In this document: positions 42,403 through 51,754 of the stretch, piece by piece
Layout of the letters: each line of letters begins with the position of its first letter
How positions within the stretch are numbered: the first letter of the stretch is position 1
From: CAYGVX01 sp964544285
GTDB lineage: Archaea; Thermoproteota; Bathyarchaeia; Bathyarchaeales; SOJC01
Reading direction: 5' to 3'
DNA: 64,000 nt
Assembly: GCA_964544285.1 (NCBI GenBank)
Contig: CAZJAQ010000001.1
Span: forward strand, 38,544-102,543
Program-made: the position numbers and the translations under genes
The notes under the pieces: model-generated
Database searches by the model: none
What the model saw: the letters and a program-made list of their open reading frames with translations, nothing else
Told to the model about the DNA's origin: nothing

Positions 42403-43605
42403 CTACGACTTCATGAATTCCTCCAGCATGTTAAACGCAGGTTCCAACACTTCAACAGGCGGTAAGAAGACTCCTCTAACGTGACCCACGCCATACGTGT
42501 CACAGAAGCCTGAGCCATGCACAAAGAGAACGCCCGTTTTTTCCAAGACGTCTAAGACGAATTCGAGGTCATTCCTCCAACGGCTCCCGACCTCGTGTAT
42601 TCTTGGAAAGACGTAAAAAGCTCCCTCGGGCTTTGTGCAACTGATCCCCTCGATTTCATTCAGGCGCTTCCAAGAGTAATCTCTTCTCTTACGAAGCTTC
42701 TCAACCATCTCGGCGATGTGTTCTTGTGGTCCATCCAATGCTGCTACGCCCGCTTTCTGAACAGGGGTGTTGGTGCACAGTCTAATCCGCGACTCTTTTT
42801 TGGCGCCCTCCTTTAACGTTTCCAGCTTTCCTTTTGGGTCGTGGAAGTAAAAGTATCCTAATCTCCATCCAGTAGCCAGATAGGTCTTGGAGAATCCGTT
42901 TAACCCGATTATGGGAAAATCTCTTGCGATGCGAGCGGTGCTCACGAGCTGTTTTTCATACACTATGCGGTCGTAGATCTCGTCGGATAAAACCACCAAA
43001 CCGTTCTCAGCTGCCAAATCAACGATTCTCTTAACAGTCTTCTCATCATAGAGGGCGCCGCAGGGGTTGTTGGGGTTTATTATCACGATGCCTCGGGTTC
43101 TCTCTGAAATTTTTGATTCCATGTCTTCGACGTCAGGTTTCCACCCCTCTTCCTCGACGGTTTTGTAGGCTACGGGTCTGCCGTCAAAAAACTTTGCATA
43201 CGAAGTGTACGGCGGATAAGTGGGACCTGGCACCAGGATTTCGTCGCCTTTGTCAATCATCGCCGCCATGATCATGAAAATACCCTCAGAAACACCGGTG
43301 GTAACTATTACGTCTTCGGGCGTGATGTTGACGTCGTTAACGCGTTTTTCTTTTCTACAGATCGCCTCTCTCAGCTCTGGAAGTCCCTCTGAAGGACCGT
43401 ACCAGTTCTCTCCTGCCTTTACTGCGTCAAACAGGGCGTGTTTTACGTGTTCTGGTGTGTCAAAGTCAAACTTCACCGGGTCACCGATGTTTAGGTAGGT
43501 TATCTTCTTTCCCGTTTTTTCGAGTTTTTTGGCGAATTCTATGATGTCTCTGATGGCGTATTCGATCGTGCTAACTCTCTTAGTGACTTTAAGTTGGGTT
43601 TTCAA
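42403..43605 (-). CDS. Class I aminotransferase (alanine/aspartate type)
   Basis: 400 aa, PLP fold type I. NPNNPCGALYD binds the cofactor, DEIYDRIVY holds the Asp/Tyr pair, and the Schiff-base lysine is in NGFSKTYLATGWRLGY. It is typical of archaeal AlaAT/AspAT-like enzymes; specificity is not readable. TTG at 43605 with GGTGA 6 nt upstream, overlapping the end of the FAD oxidase gene 10 nt away. The two are probably one operon for amino acid breakdown. Confidence 0.9.
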   Translation of the reverse strand: MKTQLKVTKRVSTIEYAIRDIIEFAKKLEKTGKKITYLNIGDPVKFDFDTPEHVKHALFDAVKAGENWYGPSEGLPELREAICRKEKRVNDVNITPEDVIVTTGVSEGIFMIMAAMIDKGDEILVPGPTYPPYTSYAKFFDGRPVAYKTVEEEGWKPDVEDMESKISERTRGIVIINPNNPCGALYDEKTVKRIVDLAAENGLVVLSDEIYDRIVYEKQLVSTARIARDFPIIGLNGFSKTYLATGWRLGYFYFHDPKGKLETLKEGAKKESRIRLCTNTPVQKAGVAALDGPQEHIAEMVEKLRKRRDYSWKRLNEIEGISCTKPEGAFYVFPRIHEVGSRWRNDLEFVLDVLEKTGVLFVHGSGFCDTYGVGHVRGVFLPPVEVLEPAFNMLEEFMKS

Positions 43606-43615
43606 TCTGGTTCAC

Positions 43616-44902
43616 CTAGATGATGAGTTTTTCCGGTTCCACGTTACGTTTTGCCATACCGAGGTCGCTCACTCTGAATTCTTTATTTCCAAAAAGGTCT
43701 GCATGTTCCTCTCCTGCGTACAAAGCTGCGGCAATCCTTCCTACAGCGTCGCTTTTCATGTTGCCGCTGCCGCTGCAGCTTCCCACCACCAACAAATCGT
43801 TCTGCTCGAAAATAACGGGTTGTCCGTCGACGGAGTTAAGACCGTATTGACCTGCCCAGGAACCGTAAGGTTGCGCGCCCAAGAACTGGGGAAAGTATTT
43901 TGTGACTACTTGATAAATTCCATAGCGATAGAAGTTTTCTTCGGGTTGAGGGTCTTCTTCCAGTTTGAAGCCTCTTGGAAAGTGGTCGCCGTAGCTCAGC
44001 CAGAAAGCGTCCTCTTCCAGTGCTGGTTTAATGTAAACCGTGGGTTCTGGCAGAATCGTGAAAGGCATACAATTCTCTTCGTTGAAGTCTCCAACGTTTA
44101 GCAGCTGTTTTAACGCAGGTGTTGAAGCCTTAACAGAAAAGAGTTGACGTTTTATGGGGTCCATCGGTGCGTAGACCCCAACTGGATGCAGTAGAGTGTT
44201 CGCCCATACACCGGCGGCGATCATGGTTTTTTTTGCTTTTATAACGCCTCGGTTGGTGTTGACTCCTGCGGCTCTGGACTTTTGCCAGAAGAAGGGTTCG
44301 TCGGGCATGCCTAAGGGTTGCTCGGGCTCTACTAATATCTGTTCAGCTCTCGTGTTGTACCGAATTTCTCCGCCCATTTTTCTGAACTCTGTCTCGTAAA
44401 ACTGAACCAGCAAGTCGATGTCGATAGAGCCTGCTTTTGGGACGAATACGCCTTTTTCTACATCTGCTAACCGCATAATATGAGCTTCTTCATCTTTTGT
44501 AACTTCCGTTCTGAGACTAAGCCGCTTTGCCAACTCCTCTTTTTCATACACTTTGTACTCGAGACCGTTTTCTGCCATCAATTTCAGAACAGGCTCGGCA
44601 GTTTTGTAGCGTTCCTTTGAAAACAGCCACAAGTATCCCGCCCACTTCAACTTCAGGTCGGCACCCAACTTGTTCTGAACATGCTTGAAGAACTCAACAG
44701 TCGTGTCCACTAACGTGAGGTTTGTGCGAGAGTAGAAGAAACACCTAAACATCGCGGCGCTTTTAGCGGTGTTTCCTTGGCCCGCGGTGCCCGCTTTATC
44801 TATTATAAGAATTCGGTCGTCTGGTCGTTGTTTTTTTATGTGATAAGCGGTTGCTAATCCGAATATGCCTGCACCTACTATCACTGCGTCATACGTTGTC
44901 AA
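43616..44902 (-). CDS. FAD-dependent amine/amino acid oxidase (DAO family)
   Basis: 428 aa. The N-terminal Rossmann motif is VIVGAGIFGLATAYHI with the E/D position in ILIIDKAG. DAO-family features continue with GNTAKSAAMFRCFF, IAAGVWAN and the C-terminal GSGNMKSDAVGRIAA. Sarcosine, glycine, proline or D-amino acid type substrates are possible. The operon with an aminotransferase suggests amino acid oxidation. TTG at 44902 (TTG-ACA-ACG-TAT) with a GAGG just upstream. Confidence 0.88.
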   Translation of the reverse strand: MTTYDAVIVGAGIFGLATAYHIKKQRPDDRILIIDKAGTAGQGNTAKSAAMFRCFFYSRTNLTLVDTTVEFFKHVQNKLGADLKLKWAGYLWLFSKERYKTAEPVLKLMAENGLEYKVYEKEELAKRLSLRTEVTKDEEAHIMRLADVEKGVFVPKAGSIDIDLLVQFYETEFRKMGGEIRYNTRAEQILVEPEQPLGMPDEPFFWQKSRAAGVNTNRGVIKAKKTMIAAGVWANTLLHPVGVYAPMDPIKRQLFSVKASTPALKQLLNVGDFNEENCMPFTILPEPTVYIKPALEEDAFWLSYGDHFPRGFKLEEDPQPEENFYRYGIYQVVTKYFPQFLGAQPYGSWAGQYGLNSVDGQPVIFEQNDLLVVGSCSGSGNMKSDAVGRIAAALYAGEEHADLFGNKEFRVSDLGMAKRNVEPEKLII

Positions 44903-44999
44903 CTAACCTCATCTCGCTTCGGGTGGTCTGTTAGAAATTACCATTACATAAGAGGTTAAAGATTAACGCTTCGCTAGACCTTTCGAGATTGGAGGAAAT

Positions 45000-46721
45000 T
45001 TAAAGTATTTCTCGGTACTCGAGTTGAAGGTTTAACATCGAGATTGTTTCAGAGTCAAGTGTGGCAGCCTTGTCAGGGTGGGCTATCTCAGCAGGTTCTT
45101 TCAATAAAGCAGTGAAAGATGTGGGCGGTAGAACGGTCTTAGTGGCGTTGACTGAGGCAGTTGCGCCGTCGTCGTCCGTTACGTACAAAGTCACGATAAA
45201 GGTTCCATTAGTAGAATAAGCATGAGTCACTAAGATGCCGGTAGCGTTAGTGCTGTCGCCGAAATCCCAGAAATACTCAACGATAGTCCCGTCAGCATCG
45301 TAGCTTGCAGTCGCGTTGAAAGAGATAAATTCTCCTACAAGCACAGTTGTCGCATTTTCGGTAAAAGACGCAATAGGGGGTCTATTGAGTATGGTGATTT
45401 CTATGGATTTTCTGCTTATTAACCCTATGTTGTCAGTCACGGTGAGCGTGACGTTGAAGTCTCCACTGTCCACATACGTGTGGGTTGTAATCTCTCCAGT
45501 GCTGTTAGTTTCGTCGCCGAAATCCCAGAAGTAGCTGACTATCGTGCCGTCGGGGTCTGAGCTCGTAGATGCGTTGAAAGTCACGACTGTGCCGGTGTAC
45601 GGGTTTGTGGGAGAGTGTGTGAAAGAAGCTACAGGTATTTTGATGTAAGTGTATTCATAAGCGAAGAAGCCTTGTGTTGTATGGACGGTTATTTTTATCT
45701 CTTGACCTACGAATGCTGTCCAATCCCACAAGCATTGAAGAAGAAGGCTTCCGTCGGGCTGCAGTGTGCGCGAGCCACTTCCCACGATTATGGCGTCAAA
45801 ATCTTGGGTTCCGTTTGTTATTATTACTCTATCAACGTCGACAAAATGCGGTGATGACGGCAGACTGTGGATTGTTACGTTAAACCCACTCGTGTCAGGT
45901 AGCGTAGTGAAAGTTATGTCCGTTATATTGAGCGCCACTGGAGACGGTAGGACTGCGGTTTTGTAGGTTGCCGAATAACCCTGCAAGGTTTTCGCGGTAA
46001 TCGTATGAGAAGAACCGAGAGCACCTCTTTCCCACAAGTTCCAGTAACATACAAAGGTCTTTCCTTCACCCGGCTGAAGTACTTGCGGAAGAGTAGCACT
46101 GCCATCCTGAGTCGTTATGTTTTGAGACTGAATAACCCTCGAATCAAACAGTATCTGTGTCAAGTTTAATGGTATGACAGAGTCTATTGAGTTTCTGAGG
46201 GTTAAGTTGAAGCTCTCGACAGTCGCTGTGGTGTCAAAATCCGCGTCAAAGATTTCCAACCTCACTCTGCTTGTCTTGTGTGAAAATGTTGCACCCGAAT
46301 TGTCCTTAAGGAATATGACGACTTGGACCGTTTGACCTGCAAGCTCTCCCCAGTTTCTTTCACACTTGAAAGTAGTGGCTTGACCTTTCACGAGAGAGTA
46401 TGGTATTGATGGTTCAGTGGATTCAACCCCAATCACCTCGTTATTGGCATTGATTAGGACTATACTCGTCACGTTCGCGTCTCCCTCGGAGTAAGATGGG
46501 TTCAAGACTGTTACGTTGAAATAGGTGCAGTTCTCGACGGGAAACGTGACATTCATGACCGTTATGGTGGTAATGCCTTCAGGTACTTTAAACCCTATTT
46601 CCACGTAATAGCCCACAGTCCACAGATAAGATAAAACAGCGCCTGTCAACCCAGACGCTAAAAGCAAAACTAACAGGGTAAGTTTTGTGATGCCTCTCGT
46701 GCTTCTTAACATAGTGTGCAT
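45000..46721 (-). CDS. Secreted surface protein with two PKD domains
   Basis: 573 aa. An N-terminal signal anchor (ITKLTLLVLLLASGLTGAVLSYLW) is followed by about 330 residues of beta-rich repeats and two PKD domains, each with the SxDPDGTIVxYFWDFGD pattern (SSDPDGTIVSYFWDFGD and SYDADGTIVEYFWDFGD). More than twenty N-x-S/T sequons are present, fitting heavy N-glycosylation. There is no C-terminal membrane helix. It is probably an S-layer-associated or adhesion protein. Confidence 0.85.
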   Translation of the reverse strand: MHTMLRSTRGITKLTLLVLLLASGLTGAVLSYLWTVGYYVEIGFKVPEGITTITVMNVTFPVENCTYFNVTVLNPSYSEGDANVTSIVLINANNEVIGVESTEPSIPYSLVKGQATTFKCERNWGELAGQTVQVVIFLKDNSGATFSHKTSRVRLEIFDADFDTTATVESFNLTLRNSIDSVIPLNLTQILFDSRVIQSQNITTQDGSATLPQVLQPGEGKTFVCYWNLWERGALGSSHTITAKTLQGYSATYKTAVLPSPVALNITDITFTTLPDTSGFNVTIHSLPSSPHFVDVDRVIITNGTQDFDAIIVGSGSRTLQPDGSLLLQCLWDWTAFVGQEIKITVHTTQGFFAYEYTYIKIPVASFTHSPTNPYTGTVVTFNASTSSDPDGTIVSYFWDFGDETNSTGEITTHTYVDSGDFNVTLTVTDNIGLISRKSIEITILNRPPIASFTENATTVLVGEFISFNATASYDADGTIVEYFWDFGDSTNATGILVTHAYSTNGTFIVTLYVTDDDGATASVNATKTVLPPTSFTALLKEPAEIAHPDKAATLDSETISMLNLQLEYREIL

Positions 46722-46822
46722 GCTTTGGTTCCTCGCTCTAGATGGATGTCTATGTTGTTTTGTGACTGGGGTAAATAAGTGTTCGGTTGTTAGGCTTCTC
46801 TGTTAAGACCCTTGTTTTCAGG

Positions 46823-47299
46823 CTATCTTACTACTAGCACTGGGCACGGCGCGTACGTCGTTACTCCGCTGGCTACGCTTCCCAGAAGGAATTTTCTGAT
46901 TCCAGTTCTGCCTTTAGTTCCTATAACGATGAGGTCACAGCCCTCTTTCTCGGCGGCTTCTGTTATTGCGTGGACAATTGATGGCTGATCTTCGATGAGT
47001 TTTGTCTCTGCTGTGACTCCAGCTTTTTTTGCCATTTCTTTTACTTTTTTTAGGTAGCTTTCAGCCATCTTTTTTTCTTCGCTGCGAACAGTCAACGGTA
47101 TAGGGGTCACTGTTGGGATTGGCATTCCTTCTACGGGCGTAGGAGTGAATGCGTAGACTGGCAAATGCATCACGTGTACTGCGACGATTTTTGCCTTCAT
47201 TTTCTTCGCTACGTGTATTGCGTATTCAGCAGCTTTTTCTGAAGGCTTTGAGCCGTCAACAGGAACCAAAATCTTGTTAATAGACAGGGTTTTTGCCAT
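46823..47299 (-). CDS. Universal stress protein, UspA family
   Basis: 158 aa with the ATP-binding type of Usp fold. The start KILVPVDGSKPSEKAAEYAI and the C-terminal VIGTKGRTGIRKFLLGSVASGVTTYAPCPVLVV contain the G-2x-G-9x-G-S nucleotide loop (GTKGRTG, LLGSVASG). Cytoplasmic stress or metabolic regulator. It is monocistronic and divergent from the GH3-like gene. Confidence 0.92.
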   Translation of the reverse strand: MAKTLSINKILVPVDGSKPSEKAAEYAIHVAKKMKAKIVAVHVMHLPVYAFTPTPVEGMPIPTVTPIPLTVRSEEKKMAESYLKKVKEMAKKAGVTAETKLIEDQPSIVHAITEAAEKEGCDLIVIGTKGRTGIRKFLLGSVASGVTTYAPCPVLVVR

Positions 47300-47368
47300 T
47301 TCTCATCGGCTATTCTTTCGTGGGCTTCTAACTTAAACTTTTATGAGAGAAACGAGATATCGTAAGTG

Positions 47369-48505
47369 ATGTTCTCAACAACGTCTGCGGGCGACTTCTT
47401 GCATGCGTTGGTTAGTCCATGGTATCAAGCTCTTCAGAACCCGACGGAGGCTCAAAACAAAGCTCTGCATGATCTGGTTGAACACTATAGAAAGACTGAG
47501 TATGGAAAGCAACACTCTGCAGCTGACGTCAAAAATGTAGAAGATTTTCAGTCGAGTTTTCCCAAACTCAGCTACAAAACGCTGCAACCCTATTTGAAGA
47601 GGGCGAAGGATGGAAACTACCACTTCATCCTCTCAGAACCCCCCATATGCTGGGTTATGACAAGAGGTTCGACAGGGATATCAAAAGTTCTTCCCACCAC
47701 AAAGAGTCATCTTGAACAGATTTTTTCTTGTGGAGCAAGAGCTTTGGTTAACCACGCGTTGAGAAGAAACGATTACGACCTGTTGACTGGAAGAATCCTT
47801 AACCTTAATTTTCCTTCCACCGTGACGACCATGGAGACAGAGGGGAAACCAGTGACTTACGGTTATAGTTCAGGTACCTATGCTCGACTCAACTCGATGC
47901 TCAACCAAGTAAGCCTACTGCCGAGACAAGAGGAAATCGATGCGCTGGGTCCTGGCATCGCAAAATCCGACTGGGAAGGGAGGTTTGAGCTCGTGTATCA
48001 GAGGGCTTTAGGCCAGAACGTTACCGCTGTGATGGGCGTTACGCCAGTCATCTTATCTTTCGCCAAATATGTTGCACGAAGGCATCTGAAAAAGCCGAAG
48101 GAGCTGTGGCGGTTTAAGGCTCTCTTTTGCACGAGTGTTAGAAAAATCCAGTTCAAGTACGCGCCCAGGCTAAGGTCTTATTATGGTGAGGTTCCAGTGG
48201 TGGAGATGTATACTGCTACTGAGGGCGTGTTCGGTCAGCAACTTGATGACCTTCCCTACATCAGTCCTAACTATGACAAATACTTGTTTGAGGTGGAAAC
48301 TGGGAAAGGAGTCAGAATGCTCCACGAGCTTAAGAGGGGCGAATGGGGAAGACTGATTGTTTCTTCGTGCATGTTTCCCAGATACGACATAGGCGATATG
48401 GTAGAAGCTATGGGAAAGAATTACTTTCGAGTTTTCGGTAGAGCAACTGCTTTAACCGTTCTGGAGCACAGGTTGTATAGGCTTTTGTACGGATGGTTTC
48501 TCTAA
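47369..48505 (+). CDS. GH3-like acyl-adenylating enzyme, short form
   Basis: 378 aa. The sequence fits the GH3 auxin-responsive family: ATP-loop VMTRGSTGISKVLPTT, VEMYTATEGVFGQQL and RYDIGDMVEAMGKNYFRVFGRAT. GH3 enzymes adenylate carboxylic acids and conjugate them to amino acids. Plant and bacterial members are usually over 500 aa; this one ends soon after the GD motif, so most of the C-terminal lid is missing. The ATG at 47369 sits about 28 nt after an AACTTTTATG box, suggesting a leaderless mRNA. It overlaps the convergent zinc-ribbon gene by 4 nt. Confidence 0.75.
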   Translation: MFSTTSAGDFLHALVSPWYQALQNPTEAQNKALHDLVEHYRKTEYGKQHSAADVKNVEDFQSSFPKLSYKTLQPYLKRAKDGNYHFILSEPPICWVMTRGSTGISKVLPTTKSHLEQIFSCGARALVNHALRRNDYDLLTGRILNLNFPSTVTTMETEGKPVTYGYSSGTYARLNSMLNQVSLLPRQEEIDALGPGIAKSDWEGRFELVYQRALGQNVTAVMGVTPVILSFAKYVARRHLKKPKELWRFKALFCTSVRKIQFKYAPRLRSYYGEVPVVEMYTATEGVFGQQLDDLPYISPNYDKYLFEVETGKGVRMLHELKRGEWGRLIVSSCMFPRYDIGDMVEAMGKNYFRVFGRATALTVLEHRLYRLLYGWFL

Positions 48506-48873
48506 GGCTGCGGGCTTCTTCGGGACACTCTAACTACGCCATAGATGGCGAAAATGACGATTAGTATACCAACTATTACCAAGAAGAGCGCTCCGCGCCA
48601 TGGATCGGGCAGTCTGAAAAAGGTGGTTATCAAAGACATTGCTCCAAGGACCACGAGGATTAAGCCACCGATCAGAGCCCAAAAAAGCCCTGTCTCGCTT
48701 TTTTCGTGTTTTTCGCCTTTCTCTTCCTTCTCGTGCTTTTCTTGTTTCTCGTGTTTTTCGTGTTTTTCGTAAGCCCCTTTAACAACCTTCTCAGCTTTAA
48801 GGGAAGCTCCACATTTTGGACAATACACCATTTCTTCGGAAACTTTACTTCCACATTTTGGGCAGTATGGCAA
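48502..48873 (-). CDS. Zinc-ribbon membrane protein with charged EKHEK linker
   Basis: 123 aa. An N-terminal zinc ribbon (CPKCGSKVSEEMVYCPKCG) is followed by a low-complexity Lys/Glu/His linker of about 30 residues (YEKHEKHEKQEKHEKEEK) and two membrane helices. Zinc-ribbon membrane proteins of this plan are common in archaea; function unknown. TTG start at 48873 with GGTGAG 5 nt upstream. Confidence 0.78.
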   Translation of the reverse strand: MPYCPKCGSKVSEEMVYCPKCGASLKAEKVVKGAYEKHEKHEKQEKHEKEEKGEKHEKSETGLFWALIGGLILVVLGAMSLITTFFRLPDPWRGALFLVIVGILIVIFAIYGVVRVSRRSPQP

Positions 48874-49017
48874 ACTGTCTCACCATCATTCTGCTATCTT
48901 TGTTTAGTCGATAGTCAATATAAACGTTAAAGCTTGATCGATGGTCTAGAGTCGTTAAAATTTTGGCAAATGCTTATTTTGCTTTCTTGAGGACAACAGT
49001 CTGAGGAGACTCGAATT

Positions 49018-49767
49018 ATGGAGAATGCGGCGTTAGAAACTATCCTACAGCGAAGAAGCATACGCAAGTTTAAACCCAAACAAGTCTCTCCCAAAAAGAT
49101 AAATCGGGTCGTTGAAGCAGCTCAGAGAGCACCTACCGCGTGTGGTATGCAAGCTTACAGCTTCATCCTTCTCACAAATCAGCAGGTTAAGGGGGAAATC
49201 GCTGAAGCAATAGGCGAGCAAGAATGCATGAAACAAGCTCCAGTATGGATAATGGTATGTGCAGACATGGCGCGCCCGCTTCAGCTTTTCGAAACGCTAG
49301 GTGTGAGAACAAAGTTTGGACCGTTAAGCATGTTTATCCCAGCAGTCGTTGATGCGGCTTTAGCTGCAGAAAACATGGCTATCGCGGCAGAGTCCTTGGG
49401 GCTGGGCTCTGTATTCATCGGCAGCGTCTGGAGCAGCCTAAAAAGAGTGGCTGAAATATTAAAAATGCCCAAAAACGTCTTGCCTATCGTGCTGATTTGT
49501 TTAGGCTATCCTGACGAAACGCCGCCGACAAGACCCCGATGGCCCCTCGAGGCAGTGTTGCATGAGAACCGCTATGAAATGCCCTCAGTGAAGCTTATGA
49601 AAGAACACTATGATGAAGCGAATCGCCAACTACAAGAAATGCGATACTTCAGGAAAGGTGTTCGTAGTTGGGCAGAGCATTGGCAGAGGAAGTTTCCTTT
49701 GAATGAAATGGACGAGTGGGAAGCACAGTTACGAAGAGAACTGCGAGAACTCGGCTTCTTGCCCTAG
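49018..49767 (+). CDS. Nitroreductase-family FMN oxidoreductase
   Basis: 249 aa. RRSIRKFKPKQVSP, APTACGMQAYSFILL and GLGSVFIGSV are FMN-site segments, and LICLGYPDETPPTRPR is the usual C-terminal strand. A further 70-residue charged tail (MKEHYDEANRQLQEM onward) is longer than average. Substrate unknown; such enzymes reduce nitro, quinone or flavin compounds. GAGGAG precedes the ATG. The stop overlaps the convergent nicotinate phosphoribosyltransferase by 4 nt. Confidence 0.9.
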   Translation: MENAALETILQRRSIRKFKPKQVSPKKINRVVEAAQRAPTACGMQAYSFILLTNQQVKGEIAEAIGEQECMKQAPVWIMVCADMARPLQLFETLGVRTKFGPLSMFIPAVVDAALAAENMAIAAESLGLGSVFIGSVWSSLKRVAEILKMPKNVLPIVLICLGYPDETPPTRPRWPLEAVLHENRYEMPSVKLMKEHYDEANRQLQEMRYFRKGVRSWAEHWQRKFPLNEMDEWEAQLRRELRELGFLP

Positions 49768-50966
49768 TGAGGGGTTTGTTCGAGCGAAAGGTTTTCCAAC
49801 TGTTCCAAGACGTGTCTGCGAATTTCCTTCGGTTTAGGCAGTTTCGCCACTATTTTTCCCTTCCTGATAAGCTGCTTCAGCATACGCTCTGTTTTGTTCC
49901 CGCATTTTGGGCATTTAGGCTGGGGGTCATTGTAGGGCAAGAGAATGTCGGTCAAACATTTTTGGCATCTCCACACTTCCTTTCTTCCTCCGAGTTTACC
50001 TCGTTTTGCACACAGCTTTCCATCCATCTCAACTATGTCCATGGCGAAGTTTACGGTGGGTGAGTTGCTAACGTACGTGCCTATGCCAAACGCGTCCGCA
50101 CCAGCCTCGCTTAGTTCTTTGACTGACTCCTCGTCCACCCCTCCAGAAACGAAGATTTTTACGTGCTTATAGCCCCGAAGGTCAAGTTCCCAACGCACTT
50201 CGTGCACGAGCTCTGCGAAATCGCCTTTTCGAGATGAGGGAGTGTCGAGTCGCACTGCCTTCAGATTCTTAATTGCTTCTGCAGCCATGATTGCTTCCAT
50301 CTTCTCATCAGAATACGTGTCGACCAACGCAACACGGGGCACATTCTTCTCAACTACACTGTCAAACGCCTTCCATGCTCTAACTTGGTCGCCTACAACT
50401 ATTATGAGGGCGTGGGGCATCGTTCCCACGGGCTTGGTCTGCGTGGCTTCGGCGCCTATGAGACAGCTAACTGCGTCAAACCCGCCGATAAAGGCTGCAC
50501 GGTCTATCATAGGTGAAACAGCTGGGTGCATGCGTCGGACGCCGAAGGAAATAAGGTTCTTGTTTGTGGCAATTTTTCTAATTCTTGCGGCTCGAGTGGC
50601 AATTCCAGAAGCTTGACAAACAAGGCCCAGAAGAGGAGTTTCGAAAAGACAAAACTCCCCATAAGGTCCTTCGATTCGAACAACTGGCTCTCGAAAACCT
50701 CGATAGTCATTAGGATAAAAAACGGTTCCCTCTGGCATGGAATACACGTCAACACGAACTCCTTCAAACAAACGGGCCAATTCTTCCACGCCACAGAGAA
50801 TGCCCCAAGGCCATTTTTCAGGGAGGTCGCCTGACGTTACTTCCGCTACCACGTGGGTTTTTTCTAACCTTTTAGCTTCTAGAATCTGTTTTGTGCGAAC
50901 AAAGTAAATGTCAGTAGTGTCGCCTTGCTTTATCTCTTTATCGGATGCTACGTGAAAAAGCCTCAT
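49764..50966 (-). CDS. pncB: Nicotinate phosphoribosyltransferase
   Basis: 400 aa. Salvages nicotinate to NaMN for NAD. Seen: GDTTDIYFVRTKQIL near the start, FGVRRMHPAVSPMIDRAAFIGGFD with the catalytic region, GTMPHALI and VSGGVDEESVKELSEAGADAFGIGTYVSN for PRPP/phosphate binding. A C-terminal zinc finger (CQKCLTDI and CPKCGNKT) typical of the archaeal/Thermoplasma-type enzyme is present. The start is the ATG at 50966. Confidence 0.93.
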   Translation of the reverse strand: MRLFHVASDKEIKQGDTTDIYFVRTKQILEAKRLEKTHVVAEVTSGDLPEKWPWGILCGVEELARLFEGVRVDVYSMPEGTVFYPNDYRGFREPVVRIEGPYGEFCLFETPLLGLVCQASGIATRAARIRKIATNKNLISFGVRRMHPAVSPMIDRAAFIGGFDAVSCLIGAEATQTKPVGTMPHALIIVVGDQVRAWKAFDSVVEKNVPRVALVDTYSDEKMEAIMAAEAIKNLKAVRLDTPSSRKGDFAELVHEVRWELDLRGYKHVKIFVSGGVDEESVKELSEAGADAFGIGTYVSNSPTVNFAMDIVEMDGKLCAKRGKLGGRKEVWRCQKCLTDILLPYNDPQPKCPKCGNKTERMLKQLIRKGKIVAKLPKPKEIRRHVLEQLENLSLEQTPH

Positions 50967-51022
50967 CTGTTTTTCACTCCATGGTTTCTACTTCAGTGAA
51001 GATGCAGGATATTTAAAGGTGT

Positions 51023-51634
51023 TCAAGCGCTGCTTATAAAGGAAAGGAGTTGGATAAACCCCACTTCAACCACTGCAGCGATGAGGAATAACAGGTAGAT
51101 TGTTAAAAGGTCTCTCATGACCATGCTTCTTTTCAGGGTTTTCTGTATCGTTAAGTAGATTCCATAACCCTCGATTAATCCGTTGGGTAGACTAAGCAGC
51201 AAAACGGTAGCCAACCCACTTAGAATTACACCTCCGAAGACAATGGTGCTAGCCCTAAAAATGCTTAGCAGGATAATCATGCAGGTGAACACTAGAGCAA
51301 AGAGTCGTGGATGCTGAAGCACGATGTACTCGTACTTCCTAGGTTTAAAGAAGGCAAGAACTAACTCGACGTAGAAGGTCATTGCGAGGAGAATAAGGGA
51401 AACCACAAGAACGTTGTGGATAAAGACCACTATCACGGCAATCGGTGGGTCGGTAAACAAGCCTCCTGAATACTCGAAGAACGCCATGTTTTCTACGTAT
51501 GCCAACGCTAAGAAAATCAGCAGAATTATGCCTAGCAACATCGCCCTTTTTTTCGAAGCTGTCATGTGAGCCACAAACCCACTTGCTGATGACTCGATAA
51601 AAATGTTATTTAATTCTCCAAGTAGCCTATTCAA
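51023..51634 (-). CDS. SpoIIM-like (DUF95) membrane protein
   Basis: 203 aa with five or so helices. IHNVLVVSLILL and LPNGLIEGYGIYLTIQK match the asparagine and P-x-G-x-x-E positions of the SpoIIM/DUF95 family, which is widespread in archaea with unknown function. TTG at 51634; a later ATG (codon 24) would still precede the first helix. It is divergent from the thiolase-like gene across 120 nt. Confidence 0.7.
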   Translation of the reverse strand: MNRLLGELNNIFIESSASGFVAHMTASKKRAMLLGIILLIFLALAYVENMAFFEYSGGLFTDPPIAVIVVFIHNVLVVSLILLAMTFYVELVLAFFKPRKYEYIVLQHPRLFALVFTCMIILLSIFRASTIVFGGVILSGLATVLLLSLPNGLIEGYGIYLTIQKTLKRSMVMRDLLTIYLLFLIAAVVEVGFIQLLSFISSA

Positions 51635-51708
51635 ACGTGTCCATGAAACATCTACGCTTTTCCCCGGCGATGATTTTCCTGAGGGATGGCAAACACTTAA
51701 GAAAGACT

Positions 51709-51718
51709 GTTATATATG
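51709..51718 (+). promoter_or_regulatory. TATA box of the thiolase-like/HMGCS operon
   Basis: GTTATATATG; predicted transcript start is about 51741, leaving a leader of roughly 14 nt. GGAAGGAG at 51734-51741 lies at the very start of that transcript, so its use as ribosome site is uncertain. Confidence 0.55.
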
Positions 51719-51754
51719 TGGATAAAGCTTTGAAGGAAGGAGTCAACATTCGTC

